Source: Leptolyngbyaceae cyanobacterium SM1_4_3 (GTDB lineage Bacteria > Cyanobacteriota > Cyanobacteriia > Elainellales > Elainellaceae). From it: 34,265 nt of DNA. A program made the translations under genes and the position numbers. The notes under the pieces were generated by a model, which was not told where the DNA came from, did no database searches, and saw nothing but the letters and a program-made list of their open reading frames with translations. Of the stretch, positions 6,685-15,919 are shown piece after piece (positions within the stretch are counted from its first letter, which is position 1; every line of letters begins with the position of its first letter). The DNA lies in the NCBI GenBank assembly GCA_012031415.1, contig JAAUTN010000029.1:1-34265 (forward strand). The letters run 5' to 3'.

Positions 6685-9114
6685 ATGATGAATTTGCATT
6701 TGCCTGCTGGAATTCCTGCTTGCGCCTGGAAACGCCCTATTGGTCAGGGTTGGGACGCACCTTATACAGTTCGCTATGAAAGTAATTTAGATGATGGACC
6801 GTGGCATGGGATGCCTCTGGGTGGGTTTGGGGCGGGCTGTATGGGTCGTTCTTCGCGGGGAGATTTTAATTTTTGGCATATTGATGGCGGAGAGCATACG
6901 TTTCAATCGATGCCTGCGTGTCAATTCAGTGTGTTTGAGCAAGCGGAGGGTCAGTCTGCTGATGCTTATGCGCTCTGTACGCGATCGCCCAACAACAGCT
7001 TAAGCACATGGCAGTGGTACCCAGACCACGTGGAAACCAACACGACGGGCGAATATCACGCACTCTATCCGCGAAGCTGGTTTGTTTACCAAAATGTGTT
7101 TCGAGCAACGTTAATCTGTGAGCAGTTTTCGCCAGTTTGGGCAGAAAATTATCAGGAGACGAGCTATCCGATCGCCATTTTTGAGTGGACAGCGTACAAC
7201 CCAACAGATCAGCCGCTAACGCTGAGTATTATGCTGACCTGGCAGAATATGTCGGGTTGGTTTACCAATACGCTTAAGTCGCCCCAGGTGCAGGTGCGGG
7301 ATGATGGCAGTCCGGTTTATCAATATCAGCCGCGTCTGGGCAAGAGCAAAGGCAATTTTAACCAGTGGAAGGGCGATCGCCACCATTCCGGTTGTGTAAT
7401 GGATCGGACTAATCGCCAGGAAACTTCTCAAGAGGGCGATGGGCAGTGGGCGATCGCCACTCTCAGTCATCCTGATGCAGAAGTTTTTTATAACACCCGC
7501 TGGAATCCGGCTGGGGATGGGGCAGAACTTTGGCAAACGTTTTCTCAAGACGGTTCGCTGCAAGCTGTGGACGATCCAACCCCGGCGGCTGAGGATGAGC
7601 AGGTTGGGGTGGCGATCGCCGTTCGCTTTACCCTGGCTCCAGGTGAAACTCGACAAGTTCCGTTTGTGCTGAGTTGGGATTTTCCGGTGACGGAGTTTGC
7701 GGCTAGGGTGAATTATTTTCGTCGCTATACAGATTTTTTTGGAACCAGTGGTAGAAATGCCTGGGCGATCGCCCAAACTGCGCTCAATTCTTACCCAACC
7801 TGGCAGCAGCAAATTCAAACCTGGCAGCAGCCGATTTTGGATGACCCAGATTTGCCTGACTGGTTCAAAATGGCGCTGTTTAATGAGCTTTATGACTTAA
7901 CCAGTGGTGGCACACTCTGGAGTGCAGCAAGCGATCGCGACCCTGTAGGTCAGTTTGCCGTTTTGGAATGCCTTGACTACCGCTGGTACGAAAGCCTGGA
8001 TGTGAGGCTATACGGTTCTTTTGCGCTGCTGCTGCTGTGGCCGGAGCTAGACAAGTCAGTGCTAAAGGCTTTTGCCAGAGCAATTCCAGCGGCAGACGAT
8101 ACGCCTCGCGTGATTGGCTACTACTACACGATTGGGGCAGAAAGTCCGATCGCCGTTCGCAAAGCTGAGAACGCCACGCCTCATGATTTGGGGGCACCGA
8201 ATGAGCATCCCTGGGAAAAGACGAACTACACCAGCTATCAGGACTGCAACCTATGGAAAGATCTGGGCAGTGACTTCGTGTTGCAGGTCTACCGAGATTT
8301 TGTGATGACGGGCAGCACCGATTATAAGTTTTTGGCGGAGTGCTGGCCCGCGATTGAAAGGGCGATCGCCTACCTCAAAGCCTTTGACTTGGACAACGAT
8401 GGCATTCCCGAAAACTCCGGTGCGCCCGATCAAACCTTTGATGACTGGAGGTTACAGGGAATCAGCGCTTATTGTGGCGGGTTATGGATTGCGGCACTGG
8501 AGGCGGCGATCGCCATCGGTCAACTCCTCCAAAACCCAAATTCACCCGTTCCCCACCTACTCCCTACTCCCTACCCCCTACCTCTCACCCCCTACCAAAC
8601 CTGGCTCACCCAATCCCGTCCCGTTTACCAAGAGAAGCTCTGGAACGGACAATACTACCGTCTCGACAGCGACAGTGGTTCTGATGTTGTCATGGCAGAT
8701 CAGCTTTGCGGACAGTTTTACGCCCGACTATTAGGGTTGCCTGATGTTGTGCCAAGCGATTGTGTACAGTCTGCTCTCAAAACGATTTACGAGTCTTGCT
8801 TCCTCAAATTTCACGACGGCAAATTTGGCGCGGCGAATGGAGTCAGACCTGACGGCTCCCCAGTTAACCCTCAAGACACCCATCCTTTAGAAGTTTGGAC
8901 GGGCATCAACTTTGGTTTAGCCGCTTTTCTAGTGCAGATGGGAATGAAAAATGAAGCATTTCAAATGACTGAAGCTGTAGTTCAGCAAATTTATCAGAAT
9001 GGACTACAGTTTCGCACACCAGAAGCGATTACCTCGGCAGGTACGTTTCGCGCCAGTCACTATCTCCGGGCAATGGCAATCTGGCTAATTTACGGGGTTT
9101 TGCGTGGCTTGTAG
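6685..9114 (+). CDS. GH116 family beta-glucosidase (GBA2-like glucosylceramidase fold)
   Basis: Glycoside hydrolase family 116, retaining beta-glucosidases related to human non-lysosomal glucosylceramidase GBA2; the bacterial substrate is probably a beta-glucoside but is not fixed by sequence. The N-terminal beta domain (about 1-380) opens with DGPWHGMPLGGFGAGCMGRS. The (alpha/alpha)6 catalytic domain follows. By comparison with TxGH116 the nucleophile should be E436 (in DYRWYESLDVRLYGSFAL) and the acid/base D586 (in PDQTFDDWRLQGISAY, with Phe in place of the usual Tyr). No signal peptide, so it is cytoplasmic. Residues about 619-637 (PVPHLLPTPYPLPLTPY) are low complexity and come from a heptamer repeat inserted in the gene (8557-8591). 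A wobble-containing hairpin (9114-9134) begins at the stop codon. Confidence 0.92.
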   Translation: MMNLHLPAGIPACAWKRPIGQGWDAPYTVRYESNLDDGPWHGMPLGGFGAGCMGRSSRGDFNFWHIDGGEHTFQSMPACQFSVFEQAEGQSADAYALCTRSPNNSLSTWQWYPDHVETNTTGEYHALYPRSWFVYQNVFRATLICEQFSPVWAENYQETSYPIAIFEWTAYNPTDQPLTLSIMLTWQNMSGWFTNTLKSPQVQVRDDGSPVYQYQPRLGKSKGNFNQWKGDRHHSGCVMDRTNRQETSQEGDGQWAIATLSHPDAEVFYNTRWNPAGDGAELWQTFSQDGSLQAVDDPTPAAEDEQVGVAIAVRFTLAPGETRQVPFVLSWDFPVTEFAARVNYFRRYTDFFGTSGRNAWAIAQTALNSYPTWQQQIQTWQQPILDDPDLPDWFKMALFNELYDLTSGGTLWSAASDRDPVGQFAVLECLDYRWYESLDVRLYGSFALLLLWPELDKSVLKAFARAIPAADDTPRVIGYYYTIGAESPIAVRKAENATPHDLGAPNEHPWEKTNYTSYQDCNLWKDLGSDFVLQVYRDFVMTGSTDYKFLAECWPAIERAIAYLKAFDLDNDGIPENSGAPDQTFDDWRLQGISAYCGGLWIAALEAAIAIGQLLQNPNSPVPHLLPTPYPLPLTPYQTWLTQSRPVYQEKLWNGQYYRLDSDSGSDVVMADQLCGQFYARLLGLPDVVPSDCVQSALKTIYESCFLKFHDGKFGAANGVRPDGSPVNPQDTHPLEVWTGINFGLAAFLVQMGMKNEAFQMTEAVVQQIYQNGLQFRTPEAITSAGTFRASHYLRAMAIWLIYGVLRGL
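8557..8591 (+). repeat. degenerate heptamer repeat inside the GH116 gene
   Basis: Five 7-bp units: CTACTCC twice, CTACCCC, CTACCTC, TCACCCC, followed by CTACC. They encode the Pro/Leu/Thr/Tyr-rich loop at about residues 625-636. Pyrimidine-rich heptamers like this are the STRR type known from cyanobacteria, normally intergenic. Confidence 0.75.
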
Positions 9115-9134
9115 CGCTGGGCTACGCCTAGTGC
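9114..9134. terminator. possible bidirectional terminator hairpin between convergent genes
   Basis: Nine-pair stem with two G-T wobbles, GCGCTGGGC (9114-9122), loop TAC, GCCTAGTGC (9126-9134), placed between the convergent GH116 and HmpF-like genes. There is no T-tract, so it may only be a stabilising 3' hairpin. Confidence 0.35.
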
Positions 9135-9174
9135 AGAGTGGCGGAAGTTTGGCAACCGAAATCTACTAGAGAGG

Positions 9175-9789
9175 TTAGCTAGCAGAAGTATTGGTTTTAA
9201 GCTGAGAAATCTGGGCAGCCTTCAACTCAAGCTGTTTTCTTTCGATCTCAAGCTGTTTCTTCTCTCGCTTCAGGTTTTCTTCTAATTCCTGAATCTGGTC
9301 ACGCTGGGCCTTTAGTTCTAACAGGTCTTGAACCTGCTTTTTTTCAAGTTCAAGCTTTTCTCGCTCAAGCTCAAGCTGTTTCTTTTCCCGCTTCAGGTTT
9401 TCTTCTAGCTCCTGAATCTGGTCACGCCGAGCTTCCATTTCCAGGGCGCGTCGTCCAAGCTCCTGACTCTGTAAAGTCAGGGATTGTCGCCACTGCTCAG
9501 CCCGCTGCACTTCTTGCTGCAAAATATCTGGGGTTACGCCCGTCGCCAAATACTGCTGAATGATTTCGACCAGCCAGCTTGCCGAATCCTCGGTGTTTTG
9601 AACCTGTCTCAAATCGGACAATTGGACAAGCAAAAGCGCTCCGTTCCCAAAATCACAACGCTCTGCATAGACAATATTGTCTTCTTCAGAGAAAATTGCC
9701 CAGGCATATTCGGCTTTTTGGTAGGCAAGCAGTTGCAGTCTTGTCTTGCCTACAGCATCCTTTTCCTGCACCTGAGCCAAATAGAGCAT
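9175..9789 (-). CDS. short HmpF-like coiled-coil protein
   Basis: The N-terminal 100 residues resemble HmpF, the cyanobacterial coiled-coil protein that governs type IV pilus activity and phototaxis in motile filaments: MLYLAQVQEKD, TRLQLLAYQKAEYAWA, then GALLLVQLSDLRQVQ, then EQWRQSLTLQSQELGRRALE, all in the HmpF order. The rest (about 105-200) is a highly charged coiled coil. At 204 residues it is much shorter than full HmpF (roughly 550-650 residues), and the coiled coil contains a 41-residue tandem duplication of the RDQIQELEENLKREKKQLE segment, matched at DNA level by 55-bp near-identical copies at 9250-9304 and 9373-9427. It could be a paralogue modulating pilus function, or a truncated copy. 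Assignment from memory of the family; a role in motility is inference. Confidence 0.65.
   Translation of the reverse strand: MLYLAQVQEKDAVGKTRLQLLAYQKAEYAWAIFSEEDNIVYAERCDFGNGALLLVQLSDLRQVQNTEDSASWLVEIIQQYLATGVTPDILQQEVQRAEQWRQSLTLQSQELGRRALEMEARRDQIQELEENLKREKKQLELEREKLELEKKQVQDLLELKAQRDQIQELEENLKREKKQLEIERKQLELKAAQISQLKTNTSAS
9250..9427 (-). repeat. 55-bp direct repeat within the HmpF-like gene
   Basis: Two near-identical 55-bp copies, 9250-9304 and 9373-9427, 123 bp apart (41 codons), so the duplication keeps the reading frame and the coiled-coil register. Differences are few and mostly silent, which suggests a recent duplication. Confidence 0.85.
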
Positions 9790-10069
9790 TTCAGCAACAA
9801 GATTAACCGATTCTTGAATGACAGTATATCTTCATATCTTGTCTGACACCCAGCTAAAGATGTCTCGATTCTATGAAGATATTCGAGCGAAGTTTAGGGA
9901 AATCAATTTTATAAGAAGCAAAAAATAATTCGCTGACCTTACAACCAACCTTTAACACGTTAGCTGGGTCTGATCCGGATTAAATGATGCATCTTACTGA
10001 ATTTACTCAGACAGCTTGATGTTTTCTAAAGATCAACCTAACTCAGTAAGAGCCACAATCATAGGAAAT

Positions 10070-13000
10070 TTAGAGACGGCTGAGGCGATCGCGCAAAATT
10101 TCTGCCTGCTTTTCTGCCTCAGCTAGCGAGCCTCTAGCCGCCTGAACCACATCTGCTGGGGCTTTATCAACAAATTTGGGGTTGCTGAGGCGATCGCGCA
10201 AGATCTGGCTTTCAGACTCTGCTTTTGCTAGATCCTTTCTTAGCTTAGCTTGCAGCGCTTCGACATCGACTACGCCTTCCAGCGGAATGAGAACCTGTAC
10301 GGTGCCCACAACGCCAGCGATCATCTGCTGCTGGGGCAGCTTTTCGACCGTCAGCGTTTGGGTGGGTGTTAGCGGCTGTGGTGAGGGTTCTTGAGACTTA
10401 GAAGATATTCTGCCTGCAACTTGTGCAGACAGCGCGTTTAGCTGTTGAGCAAAATCCTGGCGATCGTTTGCACGCAGCAAGAAGCGGTAGACAAACCAAA
10501 CAGTATATCCTAATCCAATTAGTTTTAAGAAGGGCGAGATCAGCAGCAAGCTATCGACTGTGTTTAGCACAGCCAACGTGACTTTAACGACAATCAGCAC
10601 CGCCAGAATTAGCCCCAGGGCGATCGCTGGCTTACGGTACGACTTCAACGGCTCAGTGTCGGGTCTAAGAGGTCGCGGAATTACCGGACGTTCGATCGCT
10701 TCAATGGTCAAATTCTCAACTTTGGCAAGGTCTTTGATGTAGTCCTGCCCTGCGGTGAGGATTTGCTGTTCGCGATCGCTCTCGGTCTGCAAGTTAGTTT
10801 GAATCCTAACCCCTGGCTTAATGTCCGCTTCAGCCCGGAGGTTACGAACGGTACGAATGGTGCCAATGAGCAGATCAAACTGAGATTCTAGATCAGCATC
10901 AATCAGACTTTCATCTACTTCGGGGTAAGCCTGAAGTGCTAGATAACGATTTTCCTCAGCCTGCGTGAGCGTATGCCAAACTTCTTCGGTAATGTGAGGC
11001 ATGAATGGGTGCAGCAGGCGCAAAATGCCGTCTAGCACGTGGGCAAGCGTTTGCTGAGCGACTTCCCGCGATCGCAGTTCGGCTGGGCTAACTTCGGCTG
11101 ACTGGGCCTTAAACAGCCTGGATTTAACCAGTTCGATGTACCAGTCGCAGAAATCGCCCCAGATGAATTCATACAGCCCTTTGGCGGCTTCTCCTAACCC
11201 GTAGTTATCAATGTAGTCACGGGTCTGGCGGACTACCTGGTTATAGCGGGAGAGAATCCAGCGATCGCTCAATTCCAGTTCACCCGCCTGGGGTTTACCC
11301 AACTGCTCTGGCGTTTTGCCGTCCAGATTCATCATCACAAACCGGGACGCATTCCACAGCTTGTTGGTAAAGTTGCGCGATGCCTCAACGGAAACCGACT
11401 CATCGGTCTTGCGGTTATATTCCAGGCGAATGTCTTGCCCTGCCCCGGCAACTTCTCGAATCAGCGTATAGCGCAGGGCATCCGTGCCGTACTTGGCGAT
11501 TAGAATCAGCGGGTCGATACCGTTGTTTGACGACTTCGACATCTTTTTGTTATTTTCATCCCGCACCAGACCGTGAATGTAAACCGTGCTGAACGGCATC
11601 TTTCCGGTAAAGTGCCCCGCCATCATGGTCATTCGGGCGACCCAGAAGAAAATAATGTCGAATCCCGTGACTAGCGTGGTGGTGGGATAATAGCGCTCCA
11701 GATCGGGCGTTTGCTCCGGCCAGCCCATTGTTGAGAAGGGCCACAAACCGGACGAGAACCAGGTGTCTAGCACATCCGGATCTTGGGCAAGCTGAACGTC
11801 ATCGCCAAACTGCTGTCGGGCTTGTTCCCAGGCGTTTTCCTCACTGGTGGCGACGACAAAGGGTGTGTCGTCGGTAATCTGCCCGTCAGTTTTGTTGATG
11901 GCGTACCAGGCGGGAATTTGGTGCCCCCACCAGAGTTGGCGAGAAATGCACCAGTCTTTCAGGCTGACCAGCCAATCCCGATACACTTTCGTCCAGCGTT
12001 CAGGGACGAAGACGGGATCGTCTTGCTGGTCGAGAAATTCCAGCGCCCGGTCTGCCATAGGGCGAATTTTGACAAACCACTGGGTTGAAAGCAGCGGCTC
12101 GATGGGGACTTTGCCGCGATCGCTATACGGCACCGTGTGTTTATAATCCTCCACCTTCACCAGGAAGCCTTCCTCTTCCAGGCGCTTCACCACATTCTTT
12201 CTCGCCTCAAACCGATCCTGTCCCTCAAACGCTCCCACATTTGCATTGAGTGAGCCGTCTTTGTTCATGATGTTGATGAAGGGCAGGTTGTGGCGTTTGC
12301 CCATCTCAAAGTCATTCGGGTCGTGGGCAGGCGTAACTTTTACACAGCCCGTACCAAAGCTGGAATCGACGTATTCATCTGCGATAATCGGAATTTCGCG
12401 CCCCATGATCGGCAGGGTCAAAGTCTTGCCTACTAGATGCTTGTAGCGCTCGTCGTTGGGATTGACGGCTACAGCCGTGTCACCCAGCATCGTCTCAGGG
12501 CGCGTTGTTGCGACTTCAACGGAACCGGAACCATCCGTTAGCGGATAGCGGAAGTGCCAGAGGTGTCCGTTGACCTCCTGGTTTTCAACCTCCAGGTCAG
12601 ACACGGCAGACTGGCTGGCAGGGCACCAGTTCACCAGATATTGACCGCGATAAATTAGCCCTTCATTGTAGAGGCGCGAGAAGGCTTCCAGGACTGCTTT
12701 GGAAAGACCTTCATCCATCGTGAAGCGTTCGCGCGACCAGTCTACGGAAACGCCCAAGCGCCGCAGTTGTCCTACAATCGTGCCGCCCGATTCTTGCTTC
12801 CATTCCCAGGCTCGTGTTAGGAAGGCTTCGCGCCCAACCTGGTCACGGGTTTTGCCTTGCGATCGCAACTCCTTTTCCAAAATGGTCTGCACGGCAATGC
12901 TGGCGTGGTCAGTTCCCGGTAGCCACAGCGTATTGCGCCCAATCATCCGGTGATAGCGCACCAGCGTATCGATCAGGGCGTTCTCAAAGGCGTGACCCAT

Positions 13001-13162
13001 GTGCAAACTGCCCGTCACATTGGGCGGCGGAATCACGACGCAATATGGCTCACCCGGTTGATTAGGGTCTGCTTTAAAGACCTGATTGTCTTCCCAGTGC
13101 TGCTGCCATTTGGCTTCCGTCAGGGAGGGGTCGTATTGGCTGGGCAAGTTGGTTGCAGTCAT
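10070..13162 (-). CDS. valS: valyl-tRNA synthetase with CAAD membrane-anchoring domain
   Basis: Class I valyl-tRNA synthetase that charges tRNA-Val. It has the HIGH-type HMGH (54-57, in [15 protein letters not shown]), an editing domain (about 205-360), the KMSKS loop (540-544), the anticodon-binding helical domain and the C-terminal coiled-coil tRNA arm (about 955-1030). Between these last two sits an extra domain at about 825-925 with two hydrophobic helices ([20 protein letters not shown] and [19 protein letters not shown]). This is the CAAD domain, known in some cyanobacterial aminoacyl-tRNA synthetases and shown in Anabaena to anchor ValRS to thylakoids. This explains the 1,030-residue length against about 900-950. 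The gene is monocistronic and intact, and no purine-rich ribosome site precedes its ATG. Confidence 0.96.
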   Translation of the reverse strand: MTATNLPSQYDPSLTEAKWQQHWEDNQVFKADPNQPGEPYCVVIPPPNVTGSLHMGHAFENALIDTLVRYHRMIGRNTLWLPGTDHASIAVQTILEKELRSQGKTRDQVGREAFLTRAWEWKQESGGTIVGQLRRLGVSVDWSRERFTMDEGLSKAVLEAFSRLYNEGLIYRGQYLVNWCPASQSAVSDLEVENQEVNGHLWHFRYPLTDGSGSVEVATTRPETMLGDTAVAVNPNDERYKHLVGKTLTLPIMGREIPIIADEYVDSSFGTGCVKVTPAHDPNDFEMGKRHNLPFINIMNKDGSLNANVGAFEGQDRFEARKNVVKRLEEEGFLVKVEDYKHTVPYSDRGKVPIEPLLSTQWFVKIRPMADRALEFLDQQDDPVFVPERWTKVYRDWLVSLKDWCISRQLWWGHQIPAWYAINKTDGQITDDTPFVVATSEENAWEQARQQFGDDVQLAQDPDVLDTWFSSGLWPFSTMGWPEQTPDLERYYPTTTLVTGFDIIFFWVARMTMMAGHFTGKMPFSTVYIHGLVRDENNKKMSKSSNNGIDPLILIAKYGTDALRYTLIREVAGAGQDIRLEYNRKTDESVSVEASRNFTNKLWNASRFVMMNLDGKTPEQLGKPQAGELELSDRWILSRYNQVVRQTRDYIDNYGLGEAAKGLYEFIWGDFCDWYIELVKSRLFKAQSAEVSPAELRSREVAQQTLAHVLDGILRLLHPFMPHITEEVWHTLTQAEENRYLALQAYPEVDESLIDADLESQFDLLIGTIRTVRNLRAEADIKPGVRIQTNLQTESDREQQILTAGQDYIKDLAKVENLTIEAIERPVIPRPLRPDTEPLKSYRKPAIALGLILAVLIVVKVTLAVLNTVDSLLLISPFLKLIGLGYTVWFVYRFLLRANDRQDFAQQLNALSAQVAGRISSKSQEPSPQPLTPTQTLTVEKLPQQQMIAGVVGTVQVLIPLEGVVDVEALQAKLRKDLAKAESESQILRDRLSNPKFVDKAPADVVQAARGSLAEAEKQAEILRDRLSRL

Positions 13163-13363
13163 GAAGGAAGGGGGAAGTAAGGGGGCAAGCTTTCCAGCTT
13201 ACTTAAAATTTTGCCATGAGCGATCGCCAAGCTGCCAAGCGAGAATGGTTTGGGTGAGCGATGAAATGGCTAAAACGACGGCAATTTTCAGCTAAAACTC
13301 ATCTAGGGTCAATACACTGCTCTTTAAGAATGAAATCAGGATTGATACGTCGAAATGCAGCGC

Positions 13364-13400
13364 TCAGATCTGCGACTTCTTCGAGAAGTCGCAGATCTGA
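13364..13400. repeat. perfect 17-bp palindromic repeat (AGATCTGCGACT family)
   Basis: TCAGATCTGCGACTTCT and its exact complement are separated by TCG, giving a 17-bp hairpin about 40 bp before the glycosyltransferase start. A related copy is at 17205-17237, so this is a dispersed intergenic family (REP-like). Confidence 0.85.
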
Positions 13401-13439
13401 CCTCCTGTGTAACCTCACAAAGAATTGGAATGAGCAACA

Positions 13440-14090
13440 TTGAAATTAGCAGAAGAGCATCTAATTGTTTTTACCCGCTATCCAGAAGTCGGCAAGACTA
13501 AAACTCGCTTGATTTTGGCATTGGGGGCAGAGGGAGCAGCCATGCTTCAGCGGCAGATGACAGAGTTCACGCTGAAGCAGGTCGCGCAATTAGCTGATCA
13601 GCAGAACTCGAAGCGCGATCGCGCCTCCCATTCTCCCCCATCTGTCGAAATTAGATTTGCGGGGGGCGATCGCACCCTCATGCAAGACTGGCTCGGTTCC
13701 CGCTGGCTCTATCAGCCCCAAGCTACAGGCGATTTAGGAGAACGAATGTGTCAAGCCTTTCAGTTTGCCTTTGAGACGGGCAGCAAGCGGGTTGTGACCA
13801 TTGGGATAGATTGTCCCGAATTGGATGCTGCTACGCTAGCACAGGCATTTCAAGCATTGCAGAATCATGACTTGGTGCTGGGCCCAGCAACCGATGGAGG
13901 CTATTACCTGATTGGGCTGTGTTCCCTGATTCCAGAGTTGTTTAGGGGAATTGACTGGGGAACTGACCAAGTGTTTCAGCAAACGGTCGCTGTCGCGGAG
14001 GCAAAGGACTTGGCGATCGCCACTCTGCTTCCCCTCACGGATGTCGATCGCCCAGAAGACCTGCCCATCTGGGAGGCAACCCAGGCGTGA
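13440..14090 (+). CDS. TIGR04282 family glycosyltransferase (DUF2064, arsenosugar-type)
   Basis: GT-A-fold nucleotidyl/glycosyl transferase of the DUF2064 family, often encoded beside radical-SAM arsenosugar genes. The N-terminal nucleotide-binding signature FTRYPEVGKTKTRL (about 11-24) is clear, as are GDLGERMCQAFQ, TIGIDCPELD and the ATDGGYYLIGL segment that places the sugar-nucleotide. The start appears to be TTG at 13440; no in-frame ATG lies upstream near enough, so a different start cannot be ruled out. It overlaps the next glycosyltransferase gene by four bases (GTGA), so the two are translationally coupled and almost certainly act in one pathway. The arsenosugar link comes from the family name; no radical-SAM gene is in this window. 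Confidence 0.88.
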   Translation: MKLAEEHLIVFTRYPEVGKTKTRLILALGAEGAAMLQRQMTEFTLKQVAQLADQQNSKRDRASHSPPSVEIRFAGGDRTLMQDWLGSRWLYQPQATGDLGERMCQAFQFAFETGSKRVVTIGIDCPELDAATLAQAFQALQNHDLVLGPATDGGYYLIGLCSLIPELFRGIDWGTDQVFQQTVAVAEAKDLAIATLLPLTDVDRPEDLPIWEATQA

Positions 14091-14800
14091 AGCATTCACA
14101 AAATAGCGTCCCTTCCCCAAAAATCTCTATCATCATTCCGGTGCTGAATGAGGCAAATGTAATTCAGCAGATTCTCAACCAGCTTCGCAATGCTGCCGTA
14201 GAGATCATTGTTGTGGACGGTGGCAGTCAGGATCAAACCGTTGAGATTGTAAAATCTTTGGGCGATCGCGTCATTCACTCAAGACCAGGGCGAGCCTATC
14301 AGATGAACGCTGGGGCAAAGGCTGCAACCGGAGAAATTCTGCTGTTTCTCCACGCCGATACTCGATTGCCGACTGGCTTTGCAGACCTGATTTGCCAAAC
14401 TCTAGCCCAACCCAAAACAATCGCAGGTGCCTTTGCGCTGGAGATTGACGGACCGCAACCAGGACTCAGGCTAGTGGAATGGGGCGTGAATGTGCGATCG
14501 CGCTACTTCCAGATGCCCTATGGCGACCAGGCGTTATTTCTCAGAGCAGAAACCTTTGCGCGTTTTGGCGGCTTTCCAGAACTGCCGTTCATGGAAGATT
14601 TTGAGCTAGTTCGGCGGCTGCGGCGAAAAGGGAAGGTGGCGATCGCCCCTGCCTCAGTTCTCACCTCAGCCCGACGTTGGAAAAAGTTGGGTGTTTTGCG
14701 AACAACGCTACTCAATCAGGTGATTATTGCAGCTTATTTGATAGGCGTTTCGCCAGAGAAGATTGTGAAATGGTATCGGGGCGATCGCCGCAAATGCTAA
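14087..14800 (+). CDS. TIGR04283 family glycosyltransferase (GT2, arsenosugar-type)
   Basis: Family 2 glycosyltransferase, partner of the preceding TIGR04282 gene. It shows the GT2 nucleotide-binding start ISIIIPVLNEANVI, the VDGGSQDQT loop, the metal-binding HADT motif and the acceptor-side PYGDQALFLRAETFARFGGF with the conserved MEDFELVRRLRRKGKV. A weak hydrophobic segment (LLNQVIIAAYLIGV) near the C-terminus suggests loose membrane association. The start is GTG, overlapping the previous stop. Together the two genes form a two-gene operon; the usual pathway comprises an ArsM/radical-SAM arsenic step elsewhere in the genome. Function beyond glycosyl transfer is inferred from the family. Confidence 0.9.
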   Translation: MKHSQNSVPSPKISIIIPVLNEANVIQQILNQLRNAAVEIIVVDGGSQDQTVEIVKSLGDRVIHSRPGRAYQMNAGAKAATGEILLFLHADTRLPTGFADLICQTLAQPKTIAGAFALEIDGPQPGLRLVEWGVNVRSRYFQMPYGDQALFLRAETFARFGGFPELPFMEDFELVRRLRRKGKVAIAPASVLTSARRWKKLGVLRTTLLNQVIIAAYLIGVSPEKIVKWYRGDRRKC

Positions 14801-15112
14801 CTCTCTAAAGACATTCAATACTGTTCAAAATATGTTGCGAATCTAGTATTCGAGAAATAGAGTATCAAAGGTATCAGGAAGAGAGGGAGCGATCGCCATC
14901 TTCACGACTTTCATTGTCGGCTGGATAGTGTCTTCCACGCTGGGTGTCAGTGCTTCTTCACGCATCTGCTGCACGTGGCATGGGCATCTTGCCCGTTCAA
15001 AGCAAGCAGTCAGTGTGTTTTTACTACAAAAAATCTTCTGGGACTGGGTAAGATGCTCGTCCCACAAAAGACTTTACTAAAGTCTCACATATTGTCCCAT
15101 TACCGATTTCCA
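14801..15112. other. intergenic region, 312 bp, with dispersed repeat
   Basis: Contains a doubtful 40-residue ORF on the minus strand (14843-14965) and, at about 14974-15067, a copy of the TGTGGGATGGGCATCTTGCCC-type repeat: GTGGCATGGGCATCTTGCCC on the left and TGGGTAAGATGCTCGTCCCA in inverted orientation on the right, with about 55 bp between. A related copy is at 34052-34152. Confidence 0.45.
14843..14965 (-). CDS. possible 40-aa ORF (doubtful)
   Basis: Encodes MREEALTPSVEDTIQPT followed by a segment ending LPDTFDTLFLEY. I do not recognise it. Composition is protein-like and it ends before the repeat copy, but no good ribosome-binding site is visible and length is marginal. It may be a gene remnant or chance. 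Confidence 0.2.
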   Translation of the reverse strand: MREEALTPSVEDTIQPTMKVVKMAIAPSLPDTFDTLFLEY

Positions 15113-15919
15113 ATGCCCCTCTATCTTGCAAAAAACCGCTATGCTCAGCGACCCTGGCTTTTAGCCATCTGGACGATCCTGGTTTATGCGTTTCTGTATT
15201 TGCCGATCGCCACTCTCATCTTCATCAGCTTCAACGATTCGGCAATTCTATCGCTGCCGTTTAAGGGGTTTACGTTTAATTGGTATGAGATGACCTGGGG
15301 CGATCGCTCCCTGCGTCTCTCCCTCTGGAATTCGCTGCAAGTGGCAGCAATGGCGACTATCCTGGCAACGGGTTTTGGGCTACTGGCCGCTTTTGCAATT
15401 TACCGCTATCAATTTTGGGGCAAAAACAGCTTTCGGATTGCCCTGAATTTGCCCATTCTGCTACCCGGAGTGGTGACAGGAGTGGCGATGCTGGCATATT
15501 TTTCTAGCCTGGGATTGGAGCTTTCCCTGTGGACGGTGATTTTGGGTCATGCCATTTTTGGGCTACCCGTAGCGTTAGGGCCGATCTTGACACGGTTGAC
15601 TCAGTTCCCTCACAGTCTGGAAGAAGCCGCTTACGATTTGGGTGCAAAGCCGGGGCAGGTGTTTCGCGGCGTAATTTTCCCTTATATTCGCAGTGCGATC
15701 GTCTCTGGATCGCTGCTGGCATTCACGCTATCGTTTGATGAAGTGATCGTGACAATTTTTCTCACTGGACGCGACAATACGCTGCCAATGGAGATTTGGG
15801 GCAGATTGCGAACAGACATTACGCCAGAAATTGCCGCAGTTGCAACACTGGTATTGTTGGCAAGTACGGGGGTTGTGTTGTTGAGTCAGTGGGTGGGAGG
15901 GATGAGGGATGAGGGATGA
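15113..15919 (+). CDS. potC: PotC-like ABC transporter permease (spermidine/putrescine type)
   Basis: Inner-membrane permease of a polyamine-type ABC importer, with six predicted helices (first ILVYAFLYLPIATLIFIS) and the binding-protein-dependent EAA loop LEEAAYDLGAKPGQVFRGVIFP that docks on the ATPase. I start it at the ATG at 15113 (MPLYLAKNRYAQRP); the frame stays open to 14975, but that part is intergenic repeat sequence. The end is unusual: the last codons (GGMRDEG) and the TGA lie inside a GATGAGG heptamer array. The PotA-like gene starts 17 bp later. No potB or potD is in the window, so the partner permease and binding protein must be elsewhere. Confidence 0.85.
   Translation: MPLYLAKNRYAQRPWLLAIWTILVYAFLYLPIATLIFISFNDSAILSLPFKGFTFNWYEMTWGDRSLRLSLWNSLQVAAMATILATGFGLLAAFAIYRYQFWGKNSFRIALNLPILLPGVVTGVAMLAYFSSLGLELSLWTVILGHAIFGLPVALGPILTRLTQFPHSLEEAAYDLGAKPGQVFRGVIFPYIRSAIVSGSLLAFTLSFDEVIVTIFLTGRDNTLPMEIWGRLRTDITPEIAAVATLVLLASTGVVLLSQWVGGMRDEG

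Noticed and set aside
9484-9846. 120-codon plus-strand frame opposite the HmpF-like gene
   Set aside because: Shadow of a coding region with a recognisable product on the other strand.
14975-15112. Upstream extension of the PotC-like gene
   Set aside because: The extra residues are translated from a dispersed intergenic repeat.
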